From Pisolithus tinctorius (lineage: Eukaryota > Basidiomycota > Agaricomycetes > Boletales > Pisolithaceae), in assembly GCA_024663395.1 (NCBI GenBank), contig JANFAH010000183.1, positions 1 through 35,689 on the forward strand: 35,689 bases of DNA. Direction: 5' to 3'. The position numbers and the translations under genes are program-made. The notes below the pieces were generated by a model. That model was not told the origin of the DNA. It saw nothing but the letters and a program-made list of their open reading frames with translations, and ran no database searches. This document shows, one piece after another, positions 19,949 through 30,514 of this stretch (its first letter is position 1; the number at the start of each line of letters is the position of its first letter).

Positions 19949-21652
19949 ATGACAATCCCGTCCTTAATCCTGTTTGTGGCAACCGCGATTCCTGGTTAGT
20001 GTGGAATTCTGATATTCTTGTCGGTGATCTCAATTATTGGTGCAGTACTATTTACTCTTCGATATCAGCGATCCCGAAAATTGCGATCTGCCGATGCACG
20101 GTTACAGCCCCAATACCAGTCATCATTTCCACTGAGCGCTGCTGATCCTTTAGTTATTAGTGCAGAGGTCGCGCGTCTCCTTGAACTTGTCCGGTGCTTG
20201 CATGAGGGTCTAAACTCCTTTTCGCCCATCATGAGCCTTCCAGTGGAGCTCCTTCTGGATATCTTTCGATATGTTGCGGACTCAGAAGCCGGGAGCCACT
20301 CACTGGTAGCTTGTAGTCATGTGTGCCGCCAGTGGCGAGTAATCACCACCACTTCTCCCCGACTTTGGGCTCGTGCGATCAATTTTGCCAACGACAACGG
20401 AGAGTGGGTGGCAATGATGATACAGCGTTCTATGCCACATCTGCTGGACGTCTCCTGGGATTACGCGCTCAACTACTCGGAGAATATCTTCGGATCGATT
20501 GTTTATCGGCGGGACGTACTAACTGCGGAGAACAATGTCTCTCAGGCGTTTGCCACACCACATCGGGTCCGCTCCGTTTACTTACACCTACCCCTTGAAC
20601 ACATGACGATAATGGTGGCGCTGCATCCCAAGGTTTACACCCAACCTGAAAACACTCATCCTGGTTGGCTACAACTCTCCCGAAGTGTTCGCTAGGCCAA
20701 CAATTCCTGCACTCGAGCTCAGAGCACCAGCTCTTCGTCATCTGCACATCGAAAATTTCAGGGTCCACTGGCTGCTGTTCCACCCTGAAGGCTTTCGTAA
20801 TCTGCGAAATTTCACTCTCTGCCATCTCCCCGCAGATTCCAGATTGTCTCTGAACAATTTGATGGCGTTTTTACTGGATATGCCTCTCCTTCAGGTCCTT
20901 GTCATTCGCCAAGCCCTGCAGCAATCTGTTCCTCCATCTAACGCATCAAGAATATCGTTTTCATGTCTTCGCACAGTCATTTTGGAAGCTACTGCAGTGC
21001 ATACGGCGTTCTTACTGGAATCCCTTACTACCCCCTGCCTCCAGGTACTAGAAGTTCACTCTGAAGATCTGAGTGCCCAAGATAGCACCGCTGATTTGAA
21101 TCATCTTTTGTCTGTTGCGGCGGCGTGTGGTCGACTAACCACATACCGCACGGTGGAGATCCATTACGCTGCAATGTCAATCCAAGTTTTTGGGTTTCCA
21201 GAGGCGATTGCTTGCGTTGGCGCACCATCTGTCCCACATGTCATCCATTTATCCTTAGAATGGCCCAGTGTCGTCCCCTGGGATGCCACCCATATAGCCG
21301 GCTCCTTTCCCTCCCTCCCGCATGTGCAGTGTCTGCATTTCATTTTTGGCACGGATTGCGACGACAAAATTCCCATTCGTGCTTGGACCAAAATCCTGTC
21401 AATGTATCCTGGCTGTGCAACACCTGAGCGTCTACGGGATGACGTCAACTGGCCTATTAGATGCGCTTCTGCAGCATCCTACCCACTCTCCTGGACCTGG
21501 ACCTCATGGTTTTGATTGCCGTACCCTTTTACCATGTCTGCGCTTCAGTTGTTCTGACAGTTGACGCGAGTTTTGTGGGGTCACTTAACTGTTATACGGT
21601 AGCGTTGTTTGATACTTACCCAGCGGTAGAAATTGTGCTTGACCATTGTTGA
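19949..21652 (+). pseudogene. F-box/leucine-rich protein, three frame breaks
   Basis: F-box proteins link substrates to SCF ubiquitin ligases through Skp1. Exon 1 starts at ATG 19949 (MTIPSLILFVATAIP), then a 51-bp intron (19995-20045) rejoins in phase to give an N-terminal hydrophobic helix and a basic run. The F-box (SLPVELLLDIFRYVAD, CSHVCRQWRVITTTSPRLWA) lies at about residues 80-130. Then come LRR-like segments: NLKTLILVGYN, ALELRAPALRHLHI, NLRNFTLCHLPADSRLSL and LRTVILEATAV. Three single extra bases break the frame: near 20641 (CACCC run), near 21413 (before VQHLSVYGM) and near 21555 (extra T, absent from the duplicated copy at 11.8 kb). Corrected length is about 550 aa, usual for agaricomycete F-box proteins. 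The last 200 bp lie in the inverted repeat. Confidence 0.85.
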
Positions 21653-22899
21653 TAATACACCCGACCCCTCGGGCAGTCCACAGCGCGGTGATTTTTTCTC
21701 GTGCTTATCAGTTCACAGTAAATATTTATAGTGTTTGTCTCATAATACGTCGACGAAGTAAGCATGAAGAAGAAGAAAAGTAAATAACATTCGCTCTGCG
21801 ACAGCCACTGATTTTTGTGGATTTCGTTGCATGTAGTGTATCGAATCCCTTGGTCGTCGTATTTAACCAAAGCCTCTAGCGTCGAACGTTCAAGAGCTTG
21901 GGAAAACTGAATTGTGAGGGTAGCCTGGACCCGCTGAGAAAGAAGCTGCGTACGCCTACATGTTCCGTGACACGGCGGCCAGCTCGATACCGTAATGTAG
22001 TCTGTTCCTACTCGGTCAACTAGGCCAACCGGCGATGGGCGGCGCCACAAGAAGTCAGAAGGTGTGCAGCTAGATGAGATTTAACTGACAGACCAGAGCT
22101 GGTATGAAAGCGGCGAGGTATACCAAACCAACTTGACTGGAATCAAGGCCCCATATATCAGCTTGTAAGTGTAACGAAGGTTTCCGCACAAGGGCGGCTT
22201 CGGAATCTTGTGGCATCCCGGCCAGCGACCGACGGCCTGAAATTCGGGTGTGATGAGTCCCGGTTCCAAAACATTTGTTTGGTCAGATATCGCTGTCGTC
22301 ACCGTCGGGACAAAGTCGACGCCCCACCCGATAGCTTCATGTCTTTCGATCACGAGAAGACGGGCAGGGAGATTCAATGCCACACATATTGATCTGAAAA
22401 TGGACGGTTTCGTGGAAGCCAAAACGGGAGTAAAGTGCATGGGTTCGCGAGGACCTACTGTCTTTCATTCCGTCCCGGACATCCCCAGAACCGCTGGGCC
22501 AATCGACAGTAATCGCCATTGGCTTGTCAGAGGAACATCGCTATTATGTAAGCCTAATCTCTAAAGCGCACAGGGCAGACGAGCCTGGAAGAAGACGACG
22601 ACGACGCACGACATGAAAGCCCTGCTCGAGTATGAAAGCCATGGTCAGCGGGCTGCTGCAGCGATATGAAAGATCCTGGACCTGGACCTATGGTTGATCG
22701 TTTTCTTGAAAACGATATGCGATTTCGCCCGGACGAACGATTCCGAAACTGACGCCTTTGTGTTCGAGCGAAGACATGATGACTCATCAGCAAATTCACG
22801 CCACTCGGGTGTCGCTAGTCGAAGCTGGCACTATTAGGTAGGAGGCTCTTATCATGTCCTCAAACTCCGCCAACGATTTTCAGCAGAAAGGTATTGATG
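21449..22899 (-). repeat. Right arm of 1.45-kb inverted duplication
   Basis: Reverse complement of 10516-11960. On its inner side it starts inside the F-box coding sequence and on its outer side it stops at the beginning of the PMA1-like pseudogene. This suggests that this locus is the donor and the left arm the inserted duplicate. At several sites this arm keeps CG where the left arm has TG or CA, so it is the less deaminated of the two. Confidence 0.9.
22081..22519 (-). pseudogene. Frameshifted counterpart of the 10894-11331 frame
   Basis: Same coding-looking text as the left-arm frame (IFRSICVALNLPARLLVIE, VPTVTTAISDQTNVLEPGLI) but with one extra base near 22409, just before IFRS. The initiating segment MAITVDWPSGSG is therefore out of frame. 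Uncertain whether either copy was ever a gene. Confidence 0.3.
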
Positions 22900-24060
22900 A
22901 ACTTGCTGGTGTCGGAAACTATCCATACACACGGTCCCTTGTCCGCCAATGACATTGTTCTTCTCGCTGCATATGCATCTCGCATGGAGAACCACGGTGA
23001 GGATACCAACCAGACAATTGACGACGCTCTGGCTCTCGGTGTCAAGATCAAGGTGCTCAAGGATGGTCCTTCCCCTGGAGGCAAACGTATGAACTCGTTC
23101 TCGATGCCGGTGGTTTAGCTGGTGTCTTCCCCGAACATCGTGTAGTGATGGTGCTAACGACGCTAACTTGCTCTTTCCCGCGCCAACGTCGGCATTGCTG
23201 ATGAGGGCGCCTCTGACGCTACTTGAGTTGCTGCCGATATCGTCCTTACGCAACCCAATCTCTCCACTATTGTCTAGCTATCCGAGGCTCCCCTGTGTCC
23301 TTCCAGCATATGCGTGACTACTTCCAGTCTACCTTGTGCCCTGACTATCCGTATTGTCGTCTGCTTCGCTATTCTCGCGTTCGCGTTTGGCTACGACTTC
23401 CTTTCGTGGCGCCGAGCATGCCCTGCTCAACGATACCACTGTCATGACCCTCTCTCGACGACCACGTCTTGCCTTCGATGACGCCAGATTCGTGGAACGT
23501 GCGTATTTTCCCTTGGTCCTATGACATCGTTTATTCATTATGTCCAGTATCGCCCTCGTTCTTCAACGATAAATCCGGCGTTACACTAACCTCGAGCAGC
23601 AATGACCCTCAACTGTACATAATGTATACCTCCAGGTTGGGATCGATCTCTCAAGCGATCGATTTTCGTCCCCCGTTCGCATGGGCTCTTCTTCATGGAA
23701 TGCCACGCTTATGCTCTCACGAGTGCATCCTGCGTCACTATACTTGTTTCATCGTGTTTATCGACGGTCGCTGCTTATGCCCATTGGGTTTCACGACCAT
23801 CTGCTGGGTCGGCATTATTGGGTCTGAGTAGGTTTCCACGTCAAATGTTTGGCGTACACTCGAGCTTATCTGTCGTCGTGGAAGGTCATCTGGTTTGTTC
23901 CCCCCGATTGGATTAAGTTCGCGATGAAGGCTACAATCATAAGAAGATGCGCGAACGCCACTCCCTCACTGTTGCCACCCGATTTTCACTCGGATTCCCC
24001 CCGCATCGGTGTTAATCGGCCAGGACTTACCTAATACCCGGACGACGAAAGCGAAAGCGC
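22890..24060 (+). pseudogene. Plasma-membrane H+-ATPase (P-type, PMA1-like) pseudogene
   Basis: PMA1 pumps protons across the plasma membrane at the expense of ATP. Motifs appear in the family order but in changing frames. They are SANDIVLLAAYASRMEN, LALGVKIKVLKDGPSPGGK (with a deletion removing the MVTGD-type segment), FPEHRV, GANDANLL..RANVGIADEGASDA, ADIVLTQPNLSTIV, AIRGSPV and the transmembrane piece IVVCFAILAFAFGYDF. After these come NDTTVMTLSLD, TPDSWNV and, near the end, VPPDWIKFAMKATII with RERHSLTVA. The phosphorylation domain (DKTGT) and the whole N-terminal half are absent: the copy begins at the edge of the right inverted arm. Multiple frameshifts and stops make it non-functional. 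It is probably a duplicated, truncated fragment brought in by rearrangement. Confidence 0.85.
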
Positions 24061-24639
24061 CACAATCGAAAACGTGCTGTTGACAAGTGCGGTTAGGCCC
24101 GATAATCCACGACAAAGGCAATATTCACACCGCGAAAATGGAAAGTGCGTCTTCCAATACTGCCGTAGGCGACGATTTACCTGGCATGAAGTTTCTGCAT
24201 ACGAGCAAGATCCTGACCTTGAAGCTTGACCAGTTGTCGCAATGCTCTCGCCTTTCGAACCCCTTGGATGGTGTACTTATTCTTATCGAAGGAGTCTAGC
24301 AGGAACTAGCCCAACGAATGTCGCCGAACAGCTCTAAATCCATTTCTTTGTTAACCCCTCTTCTTTGTGTCCTCCGTGACTTATAAGGTCCTTCACCCTT
24401 GGGGCCGCGCCACTAGGATTTCGAGCTCATACAACCCATGTCCCAAGTCGATTTACGACATATCCGCACTCGCATGCGGCGTGGAACGCCGCAGGCCGTT
24501 CCTACAGGTGGCCCTACATACAAGCCCTTTCATCCCTATGCAAAGATCGCGCCAGACGCCCTGTCCCGAGGTACCCTTTTCGGCTGTTGCACCCACGTTT
24601 TGTCGTTGACGGTATAAACAGCCGAAACACTGCCGAGAG
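24061..24639. other. Spacer between PMA1 remnant and the 24640 gene
   Basis: A 70-codon plus frame (24087-24299) follows the PMA1 remnant but does not resemble the known PMA1 C-terminus. The last 30 bases hold a TATA box. Otherwise nothing recognisable. Confidence 0.4.
24613..24618 (+). promoter_or_regulatory. TATA box for the 24640 gene
   Basis: TATAAA, 27 bp before the ATG at 24640, directly after a C/T-rich stretch. The spacing is short for the start codon but usual for transcription start, so either the leader is very short or the real ATG lies in a later exon. Confidence 0.35.
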
Positions 24640-27600
24640 ATGGCACGTCGCAAGGCAAAACGTCAAGGTCCGTTGCCAACTCCGCCCCCTAGCCATCCTC
24701 GAGCCTCTAGTCATGACAAGGTTCGTTTTATAACTCTGTTTGTAATTACTAACCAGCACATGACATTCGTCTTAACAGGATGCATCAGACACGAATGCTA
24801 AACCCATCGAGGATACCGTCGCGGAAGAACCCACACCCCCAATGTCACCGACGAAGCGCTTTCTTTCTTCATCTGCAGGCGCATTGGTGGGGTTTTTTAA
24901 CAAGATAACGCGTGGTGCACTCGGAGAAAATGTACGTCGTTAATTGTCGTCTCTGGCATTTAGACTTACGCTTGATTTGTGTGCGTCAGACGGCTTCAAA
25001 CACAGCAGATACCAATGCACCGCAGCATGAACGTCGCGAGGGGGATAATTTGAAGGTGATTTTTTTTGTCTAGTGTTTTCAAGCGTACCGAGTATTCCTA
25101 TAGGTTACAGGAAGAAAAAGGGGCCGAGAGGAAGACGAGAAAGGCAGTGAAGACTGACCGCGACCATGACAAATCTGAAGATGTTCCTACATTACGTCCC
25201 GATTTTTTTCGGGTCAGAAAACGCAGAAGGGAGGTGGACCTAGAACGAGAGCAACCCACCCCCCTGGCAGCTGAGCCTACTGCTGACGTGGACCTGGAGG
25301 GAGACATTGGAGATGTTCAGGAGGCGCCTGCACCTTCTGGATCTGGAGCAAGTAACACTAACGAGGCCACGGATGACATGCAGGATCCCCCTAGAACTGA
25401 GTCAATGAAGGGATCTATTCCTGGTACTGATGACCAAGCTGATGGGGAGGGAGAGAGAGACGACGACGGCGACTGACGACGACAGGGAAGTCTCTTGTCG
25501 GAGCTACCTCCAGCGAGGGCGGGGAAGACGGGGAGGAAGCTTTTTTCTAACGTCAACATTCGTACCACTGACGACCAGGCTACCGAGGAGTTCGATCCCG
25601 CTGTTGGTGACAGCATTGGAGTTGGACCCGGCGAAGGCGAGGAACAAGAGGATGAAGGAGACTCAGGCTCAGACTCTCGCTCGGACATTGGCTCGGAAGA
25701 TGATGGTGGTATGAATGACGACGGTATGCCTGGAAATACCTTTCAGTTGATGGACATCGAGGTAAGCTTAGATCTTGGGCGCAAGTCTGATATCCTACAC
25801 TAAATTCGGATTTTTCATAGTCATCAAGCGTGCCAGAACAGGGTGGGGAGCATTATGAAGCAGGAGATCTGACCTGCTGTGAAGGGGAAAAACAGGGCAC
25901 GTACTGCGTTTGGTGTTTCTGCCCTTTCTGGACGTAAATCTTTTCGTAGGCTGTTGACGTCCGTACGGGACCCTCTAAATCCGTGCTCGCACGAGTCGTG
26001 AAGGACTCAAACTCGGGGGTAGGAGATCTGATTGCTATGAAGGGGAAAAATAAGGTACGTACTGAGTTTGGCATTTCTGGCGTTTCTGGACGTGAATCGC
26101 TTCGTAGGCTGTTGACGTCCACGCTGGGACCCTCTAAATCCGTGCTCGCAGGAGCCGTCAAGGACTCAAACTCGGGCTCGGGCTTGGGCTCAGACTCGGA
26201 CTCGGACTCAGACACTACTGAGGAAGGCGATGGTGGTATGAGTGACGACGATATGCTTGGAAATACCTTTCAGTTGATGGATGTCGAAGTAAGCTTGGAT
26301 CTTGGGCGCAGATTGATATCCCATACCGAATTCGGATTTTTCATAGACATCAAGTGTGCCAGAACAGGGTGGGGAGCAATCAGAGTTTGCTGTGAAGAGT
26401 AAAATAAGGTACGTACCGAATTTGGTGTTTCTGGCCTTTCTGAACAAGGACTACTTCGTAGGCTGTTGGCGTTCACGCGGGACCCTCCAAATCCGCGCAT
26501 GCAAGAGATGTCAACAATACAATGACGGTTTGCACTGGTCTAAGTCCACACACCGATAGCTAATGGGCCTTGCAGGTTGCCACCGTTAGACCAAAACGCG
26601 GTCGAGTTGAAGATGTCGCTAGTGTGAAAGGGAAATCCAAAGTTTGTTTTCGCCTGTGGGTCTCTCGATCTGTGGCTTACAAGCCCTCATAGGCTCCAGG
26701 CCCTGAATCCTCTTACTTTTTCTCAGCCTCTCGAGGATGGTTTTTTTACGCCCCCTCCGCTGGTTCCTCAACCACCTCCTCGACCATCTGGAGGATCTAC
26801 TCCTGGTCGAAAGACAGGCTGTCAGGCAGAGTGTAATGACAAAACCAATCAGCATCCCCAGCCACAGTCAATGGTAGCTCGTTACCTTGTGTTCCAATTG
26901 CTGTCATTCTCACGTATCAATAAACTTAGAATACCAGCCCTGCGAGGATACGCGAGTTACAAGACCTCCAGGACAGCATCGAGAGTAAGATTCGAGCAAA
27001 CATTTGGCAGGAACTTGGGAAGATCGTCGAGTCTTCTGTCGCCGTCGCTTAGAGAAGGCACTTCCAGGTCTGACGAATCAATCCGCTGAGAATGGCGCCG
27101 GGACAAGCCCATCACAAACGAGTAAGTCTACCTCTAAGAAGATAAAGAAACTCCCGAAACCCCGAGCACCAAGTTACAATGAATTCAAGGTAGACGAGCC
27201 AGACACACATGTACCCCAGAACCGCTGACAAATTCGGCGTCTAGAAATCTGTTCGGGAGCTCGGGCAAGAGCTTTTGGGCATAGAAGACCACGAAGATCT
27301 GCCACGGTCCGTCGGTCGGAGGGACATCAGTGCATGGGATCCCAAGAGTGGGCCATGCTGCACAGTCGAAGATTTTCGCATAGACCTGGAAGGTTTGCCA
27401 CGCTCTGAGTGGAACAAATCTGCTGCGCTTGTCTTCGCCCAAGAGTATCTGAAACGTCACCGAGGTCGCCAAGGAGAAAACCATACACTGGAATACGTTG
27501 CGAAGGCGTGGTTGACTCATGTAATGACATTAAGAACGCGGTACAAGGTCAAAGAACTGGATGACGAGGATAAAACGGAACGTAAAGCTCGAAATCGTCG

Positions 27601-28232
27601 TCGTCAAAGAAAGCACGAGGTAAGCTACTAACTACCTACACATGTTTTCGCATATCTAAGACTGTTGAAGCTCTACGGCCGTTGTCTGCAGACTGCCTAT
27701 GAATACGGGGAAATCAAAGATCGTGCAGTCGCTATAGTGGAATCGCTTGGCCAAGATGGCATGAGTTCTGATGAATCTGACCACGAAGGTCACCGGGGCG
27801 AGGCGACGTACTACATCCTGGAGAAGGACTGGCGCTCTAAACAAGTCACTGCTTGGCTACGAATGCTGGATTCCCTCCACCTGCGCCTCCGATACAATGG
27901 TAAATGGCAGACAACAGCTGGTGCCTGGCCACACTTTAGGACGGCTAGTTTAAATGAGAGCAAGGCACCTCCAGTGAAAGGGCTACCTATTGATTTCTAC
28001 TCTCGTAACTGGTATGGGGCTCAGAACGCATTCGTGAGGGAGCAACTGCAGGCAACAAACCAATCTGATACTCTCGCAATACCATCGCAGCATGCGAAGT
28101 AAGTACGCTCGCTTGATTGTGCAGAGCACCTGACTGAACCTGTTGCCTCGACAGAATCGCAGAGAAATACAATCTTTCCGACCGTCGGGTCGTCCACACG
28201 CATGTTCTCTTGAATGGAACCTGGTGGTATAA
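24640..28232 (+). pseudogene. Many-exon acidic/basic protein, probable transposon-associated gene, broken
   Basis: Exon 1 (24640-24720) reads MARRKAKRQGPLPTPPPSHP. Exon 2 (24779-24931) contains PPMSPTKRFLSSSAGALVGF. Exon 3 (24990-25055) reads TASNTADTNAPQHERREG. Introns are 58, 58 and 48 bp. Exon 4 is acidic and basic, with a frame break near 25155 and an in-frame TGA at 25474. Between 25700 and 26510 an exon-intron module is tandemly repeated. Later exons hold KKIKKLPKPRAPSYNEFK, AWDPKSGPCC, a helix-rich region (SAALVFAQEYLKRH) and RKARNRRRQRKHE. The last large exon (from about 27692) has GQDGMSSDESDHEG, DWRSKQVTAWLRMLDSLHLR and PPVKGLPIDFYSRNWY. I recall this last combination (MSSDESD, WR..V..WL, PPVKGLP..FY) from multicopy basidiomycete proteins near transposases. 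Function unknown; DNA binding is a guess from the basic stretches. The end at 28232 depends on the last acceptor chosen. Confidence 0.55.
25700..26510 (+). repeat. Tandem exon-intron module amplification
   Basis: Two nested levels. A segment of about 540 bp (25707 onward and 26235 onward) repeats the exon end GGMNDDGMPGNTFQLMDIE / GGMSDDDMLGNTFQLMDVE with its GTAAGCTT intron and the next exon start (VPEQGGE). A smaller module of about 150-160 bp occurs three times (about 25866-26017, 26025-26178, 26388-26505). It carries GAAGGGGAAAAA, a GTACGTAC-type donor, TTCTGG, an acceptor CTTCGTAG, then AVDV..GPSKS. The copies differ by a few per cent and small indels. Confidence 0.8.
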
Positions 28233-29027
28233 ACTTTCGACTCTTGCGCCGCTGCCAATGCACATGTAGATCATATTTCCATGATCCTGAAATACTAATG
28301 TCGTCATAGCCTGTCCCTTCAGCCAACACATTCAGCTAGTGCTGTGGAAACTTTTTTTCCTTTTCTCTTAAATGAATTGTATTGTGCGAGAAATGTAAAA
28401 CTGTGAACTAGAAGATAGCACTGTCTCCGACGGCAGGTACCTTGTTTACGGCTGTGCCATCGTGACGATCCGTGAAACAGACGAGTTGCAACCGTGAGGT
28501 CTCCGACGCGTGTTATTAAAAAGCGATAAAGCGTCCGGCCGTGGGCCACAACGCTCACATCGAGTCGAAGCAACATATATCGATTCGTCGGGCTCGAGAG
28601 ATCAACATTTCATTTAGATTCCATGGCGTTGAGCTTACGGTTACATTTCTTCCATGATGTACGACGATGAACGACAAAATTGAATAAGTCCCTTTGAGAG
28701 GCACGTTGTCAAAGGAAAACATGCCACATGTCAATGATGTGTATCCGTTTTCTTTCTTTTCGACCGGGTTCTGCTTCCGAAGCCATCGTATCCGGGTAAT
28801 CAAAGCAACTCGAGGAAGATTCATGGTGGCGGCAAAACGATGTGCGGCAACCCATCGAGCTGTGTTTTGAGTTCGACGACTTTCGTTCGATTTCGAGTTG
28901 TTTTTACTTACAACTACATTATTCTAGGATAAGGAATTCCGAACGACGACAGAGTGACGTTGTACAAACGCTCTGCCTCTTCGAGAAGACGGAGAGGAAG
29001 CAACTCTATCACAACGTCCGCACCGAA
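28233..29027. other. Spacer between the 24640 gene and repeat copy B
   Basis: No convincing gene. Minus-strand frames of 85-114 codons exist but are not family-like. A plus frame (28842-29060) runs across the repeat boundary and so is probably fortuitous. Confidence 0.4.
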
Positions 29028-29241
29028 GTGAGCTCTAGAGCTCATGTTTTTTACCCGTAGAGTATAGGCTTGCGCCGCCAACCAGCTTCTTTGGTGCCAG
29101 TACCGCCATCAAGAACGCGTGGTACCCAACTGGGCTCCGCTCTGGGGTCATCGGCACGATGGCATCTTGCCTAGCCGAAGTTCACCTGCACAAAGACTCT
29201 TTCTCTGCAATGAACAAAGGTGAGCACGTGAGCATACTTCG

Positions 29242-29247
29242 TATAAA
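29242..29247 (+). promoter_or_regulatory. TATA box of the repeat-borne gene, copy B
   Basis: TATAAA, 47 bp upstream of ATG 29289, followed by a C/T-rich leader ending CTACTACACA-ATG. Conserved in copy A at 10108-10113. Confidence 0.55.
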
Positions 29248-29288
29248 TGGACCCCACCCTCACCACTCTTCTCCGTCTCTACTACACA

Positions 29289-30026
29289 ATGTCTCCTATC
29301 ACTCGCGGTATGGCTCGCAAGGGCATCAGGCGCTACGCACCGTATAACCTGCGTTCTCGTGGTCCTAACCAAACTTTCTTAGACCTGTCCAGTCTGCCGT
29401 CTACACCCAGAACTCCAGTTCGTCTGCCCAACGTCGCCAGTACTCGTGCTGGTGTCCCCGCCCTTCCGCCCCCCTTCGTGCTGCAGAGGGCAACCCCCTT
29501 GCAAATGCTGTGAGGAAACAATGAGAAACCTTCGAGATGTTTGCTGACCACTGACCACTGATTATAGAATGAGTTCATCTGTCCCGACGTTCGAAAGGCC
29601 ATACAAGATGGCGTACGGCCGGTGTGCTACATCTATAGTTGCCTTTGTGCCTTCGCGGCTGAATCCTGTTGTAGGAGGTCGTTGGTTACGGGATCAAGCT
29701 TAGATTTGTTCGTGATTGCCTTGAACTGGCAAAGCCGTGGACGAAGAGAAAAAGAATATGTGAGCATCGCCACGCACCATCGTGATCCCCTACTGATGAT
29801 ACTGATAGGCTTCGGGCTCTGGAGGCTGGCAAGGTCATCTCGCGGGAGAGACTCGTACGTATTTTCTCTTCAGTTGTTGTGATTTATGTTCATGATCGTG
29901 ATGAAGGACATGTTTGGGCAAGGCGCTGTCAGCTATGTTGAGGCATGCATGGAGATCGCGGCGGGTGTTATTGTTATGGCTGACGAGATACATAAGTGCG
30001 GATTTTCAGCAGTTGACAAGGAATAA
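29289..30026 (+). pseudogene. Repeat-borne five-exon gene, copy B
   Basis: Same gene as in copy A. Exon 1 (29289-29509) starts MSPITRGMARKGIRRYAPYN. Exons 2 to 5 are at 29568-29612, 29675-29759, 29809-29854 and 29907-30026. Exon 5 is complete and reads DMFGQGAVSYVEACMEIAA, GVIVMADEIHKCGFSAVDKE, then TAA. Introns are 58, 62, 49 and 52 bp, all GT-AG. Breaks in this copy: one base is missing near 29477 (PPP..AAEG region), and exon 3 is 85 instead of 86 nt (LAKAVDEEKK becomes a shifted frame). Thus B preserves the 3' end and A the 5' part; corrected length is about 165-172 aa. Unknown family. Its position inside the repeat means each transposition would copy it. Confidence 0.65.
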
Positions 30027-30278
30027 CCACTCACCCGTTTTGGCAGCATGTAACCTGCCAATGGCGCATCGTCAACTTCTAATACTTGACCTGCCGAAGG
30101 GCCCTGACAATGATATTTACTACGGGACGTCGCTCCTAGCTTGTAATTATTGATACTCGTGACGACAGTCCAATCGAAAGACATTCCTGCTTTCGGCGAC
30201 TCCGGATCGCGCACTACTCGCGATGATTCACAACTTGTTGGAGCTCGTAGTCCGATACGGTCGACAAGATGCCGGGCA

Positions 30279-30284
30279 TTTATA
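30279..30284 (-). promoter_or_regulatory. TATAAA at inner edge of left repeat, facing outward
   Basis: TATAAA on the minus strand at the very boundary between repeat and transposase core. The partner is at 35050-35055 on the plus strand in copy C. Both point away from the core, antisense to the repeat-borne gene. A role is not demonstrated. Confidence 0.25.
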
Positions 30285-30514
30285 CCGGAGTTTTCACAAC
30301 TTAAATACTGTTCTTACACAAAACTTCATGAGCTCAAAGCACTAATAGTGCTCTGTCCCGACGCTGTGATTAGTGCGAACGGCTCGAGGTGCGCAACTTG
30401 CAAGCATTCTTCTGGTTATACATAAGTATCTCTTGAGGACCGAACTAAAAGAAGTTTCCTTCCGGATCGTCCCGGATAATCTTCGGTAGATCTTTGTCTT
30501 TTTTCTTAACGACC

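Larger units (their letters stand above)
29028..30286 (+). repeat. Copy B: left gene-bearing inverted repeat flanking the transposase
   Basis: Reverse complement matches copy A (29028-29992 to 9371-10325) and copy C (29636-30286 to 35048-35689). The outer end has the GAGCTC..GAGCTC palindrome and TTTTTTA stretch. The inner end is CATTTATACC, after which B and C diverge. Length is about 1.26 kb. As C runs off the window, the right repeat would end near 36.3 kb if full length. I interpret B and C as long terminal inverted repeats of the transposase-bearing element; independent inverted insertions are the alternative. Confidence 0.85.

Noticed and set aside
30338..30352. CACTAATAGTG palindrome as a CACTA terminus
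   Set aside because: Attractive because CACTA elements begin with CACTA, but no matching inverted end was found near 34783-35048. It is a local palindrome and cannot be assigned as a terminus.
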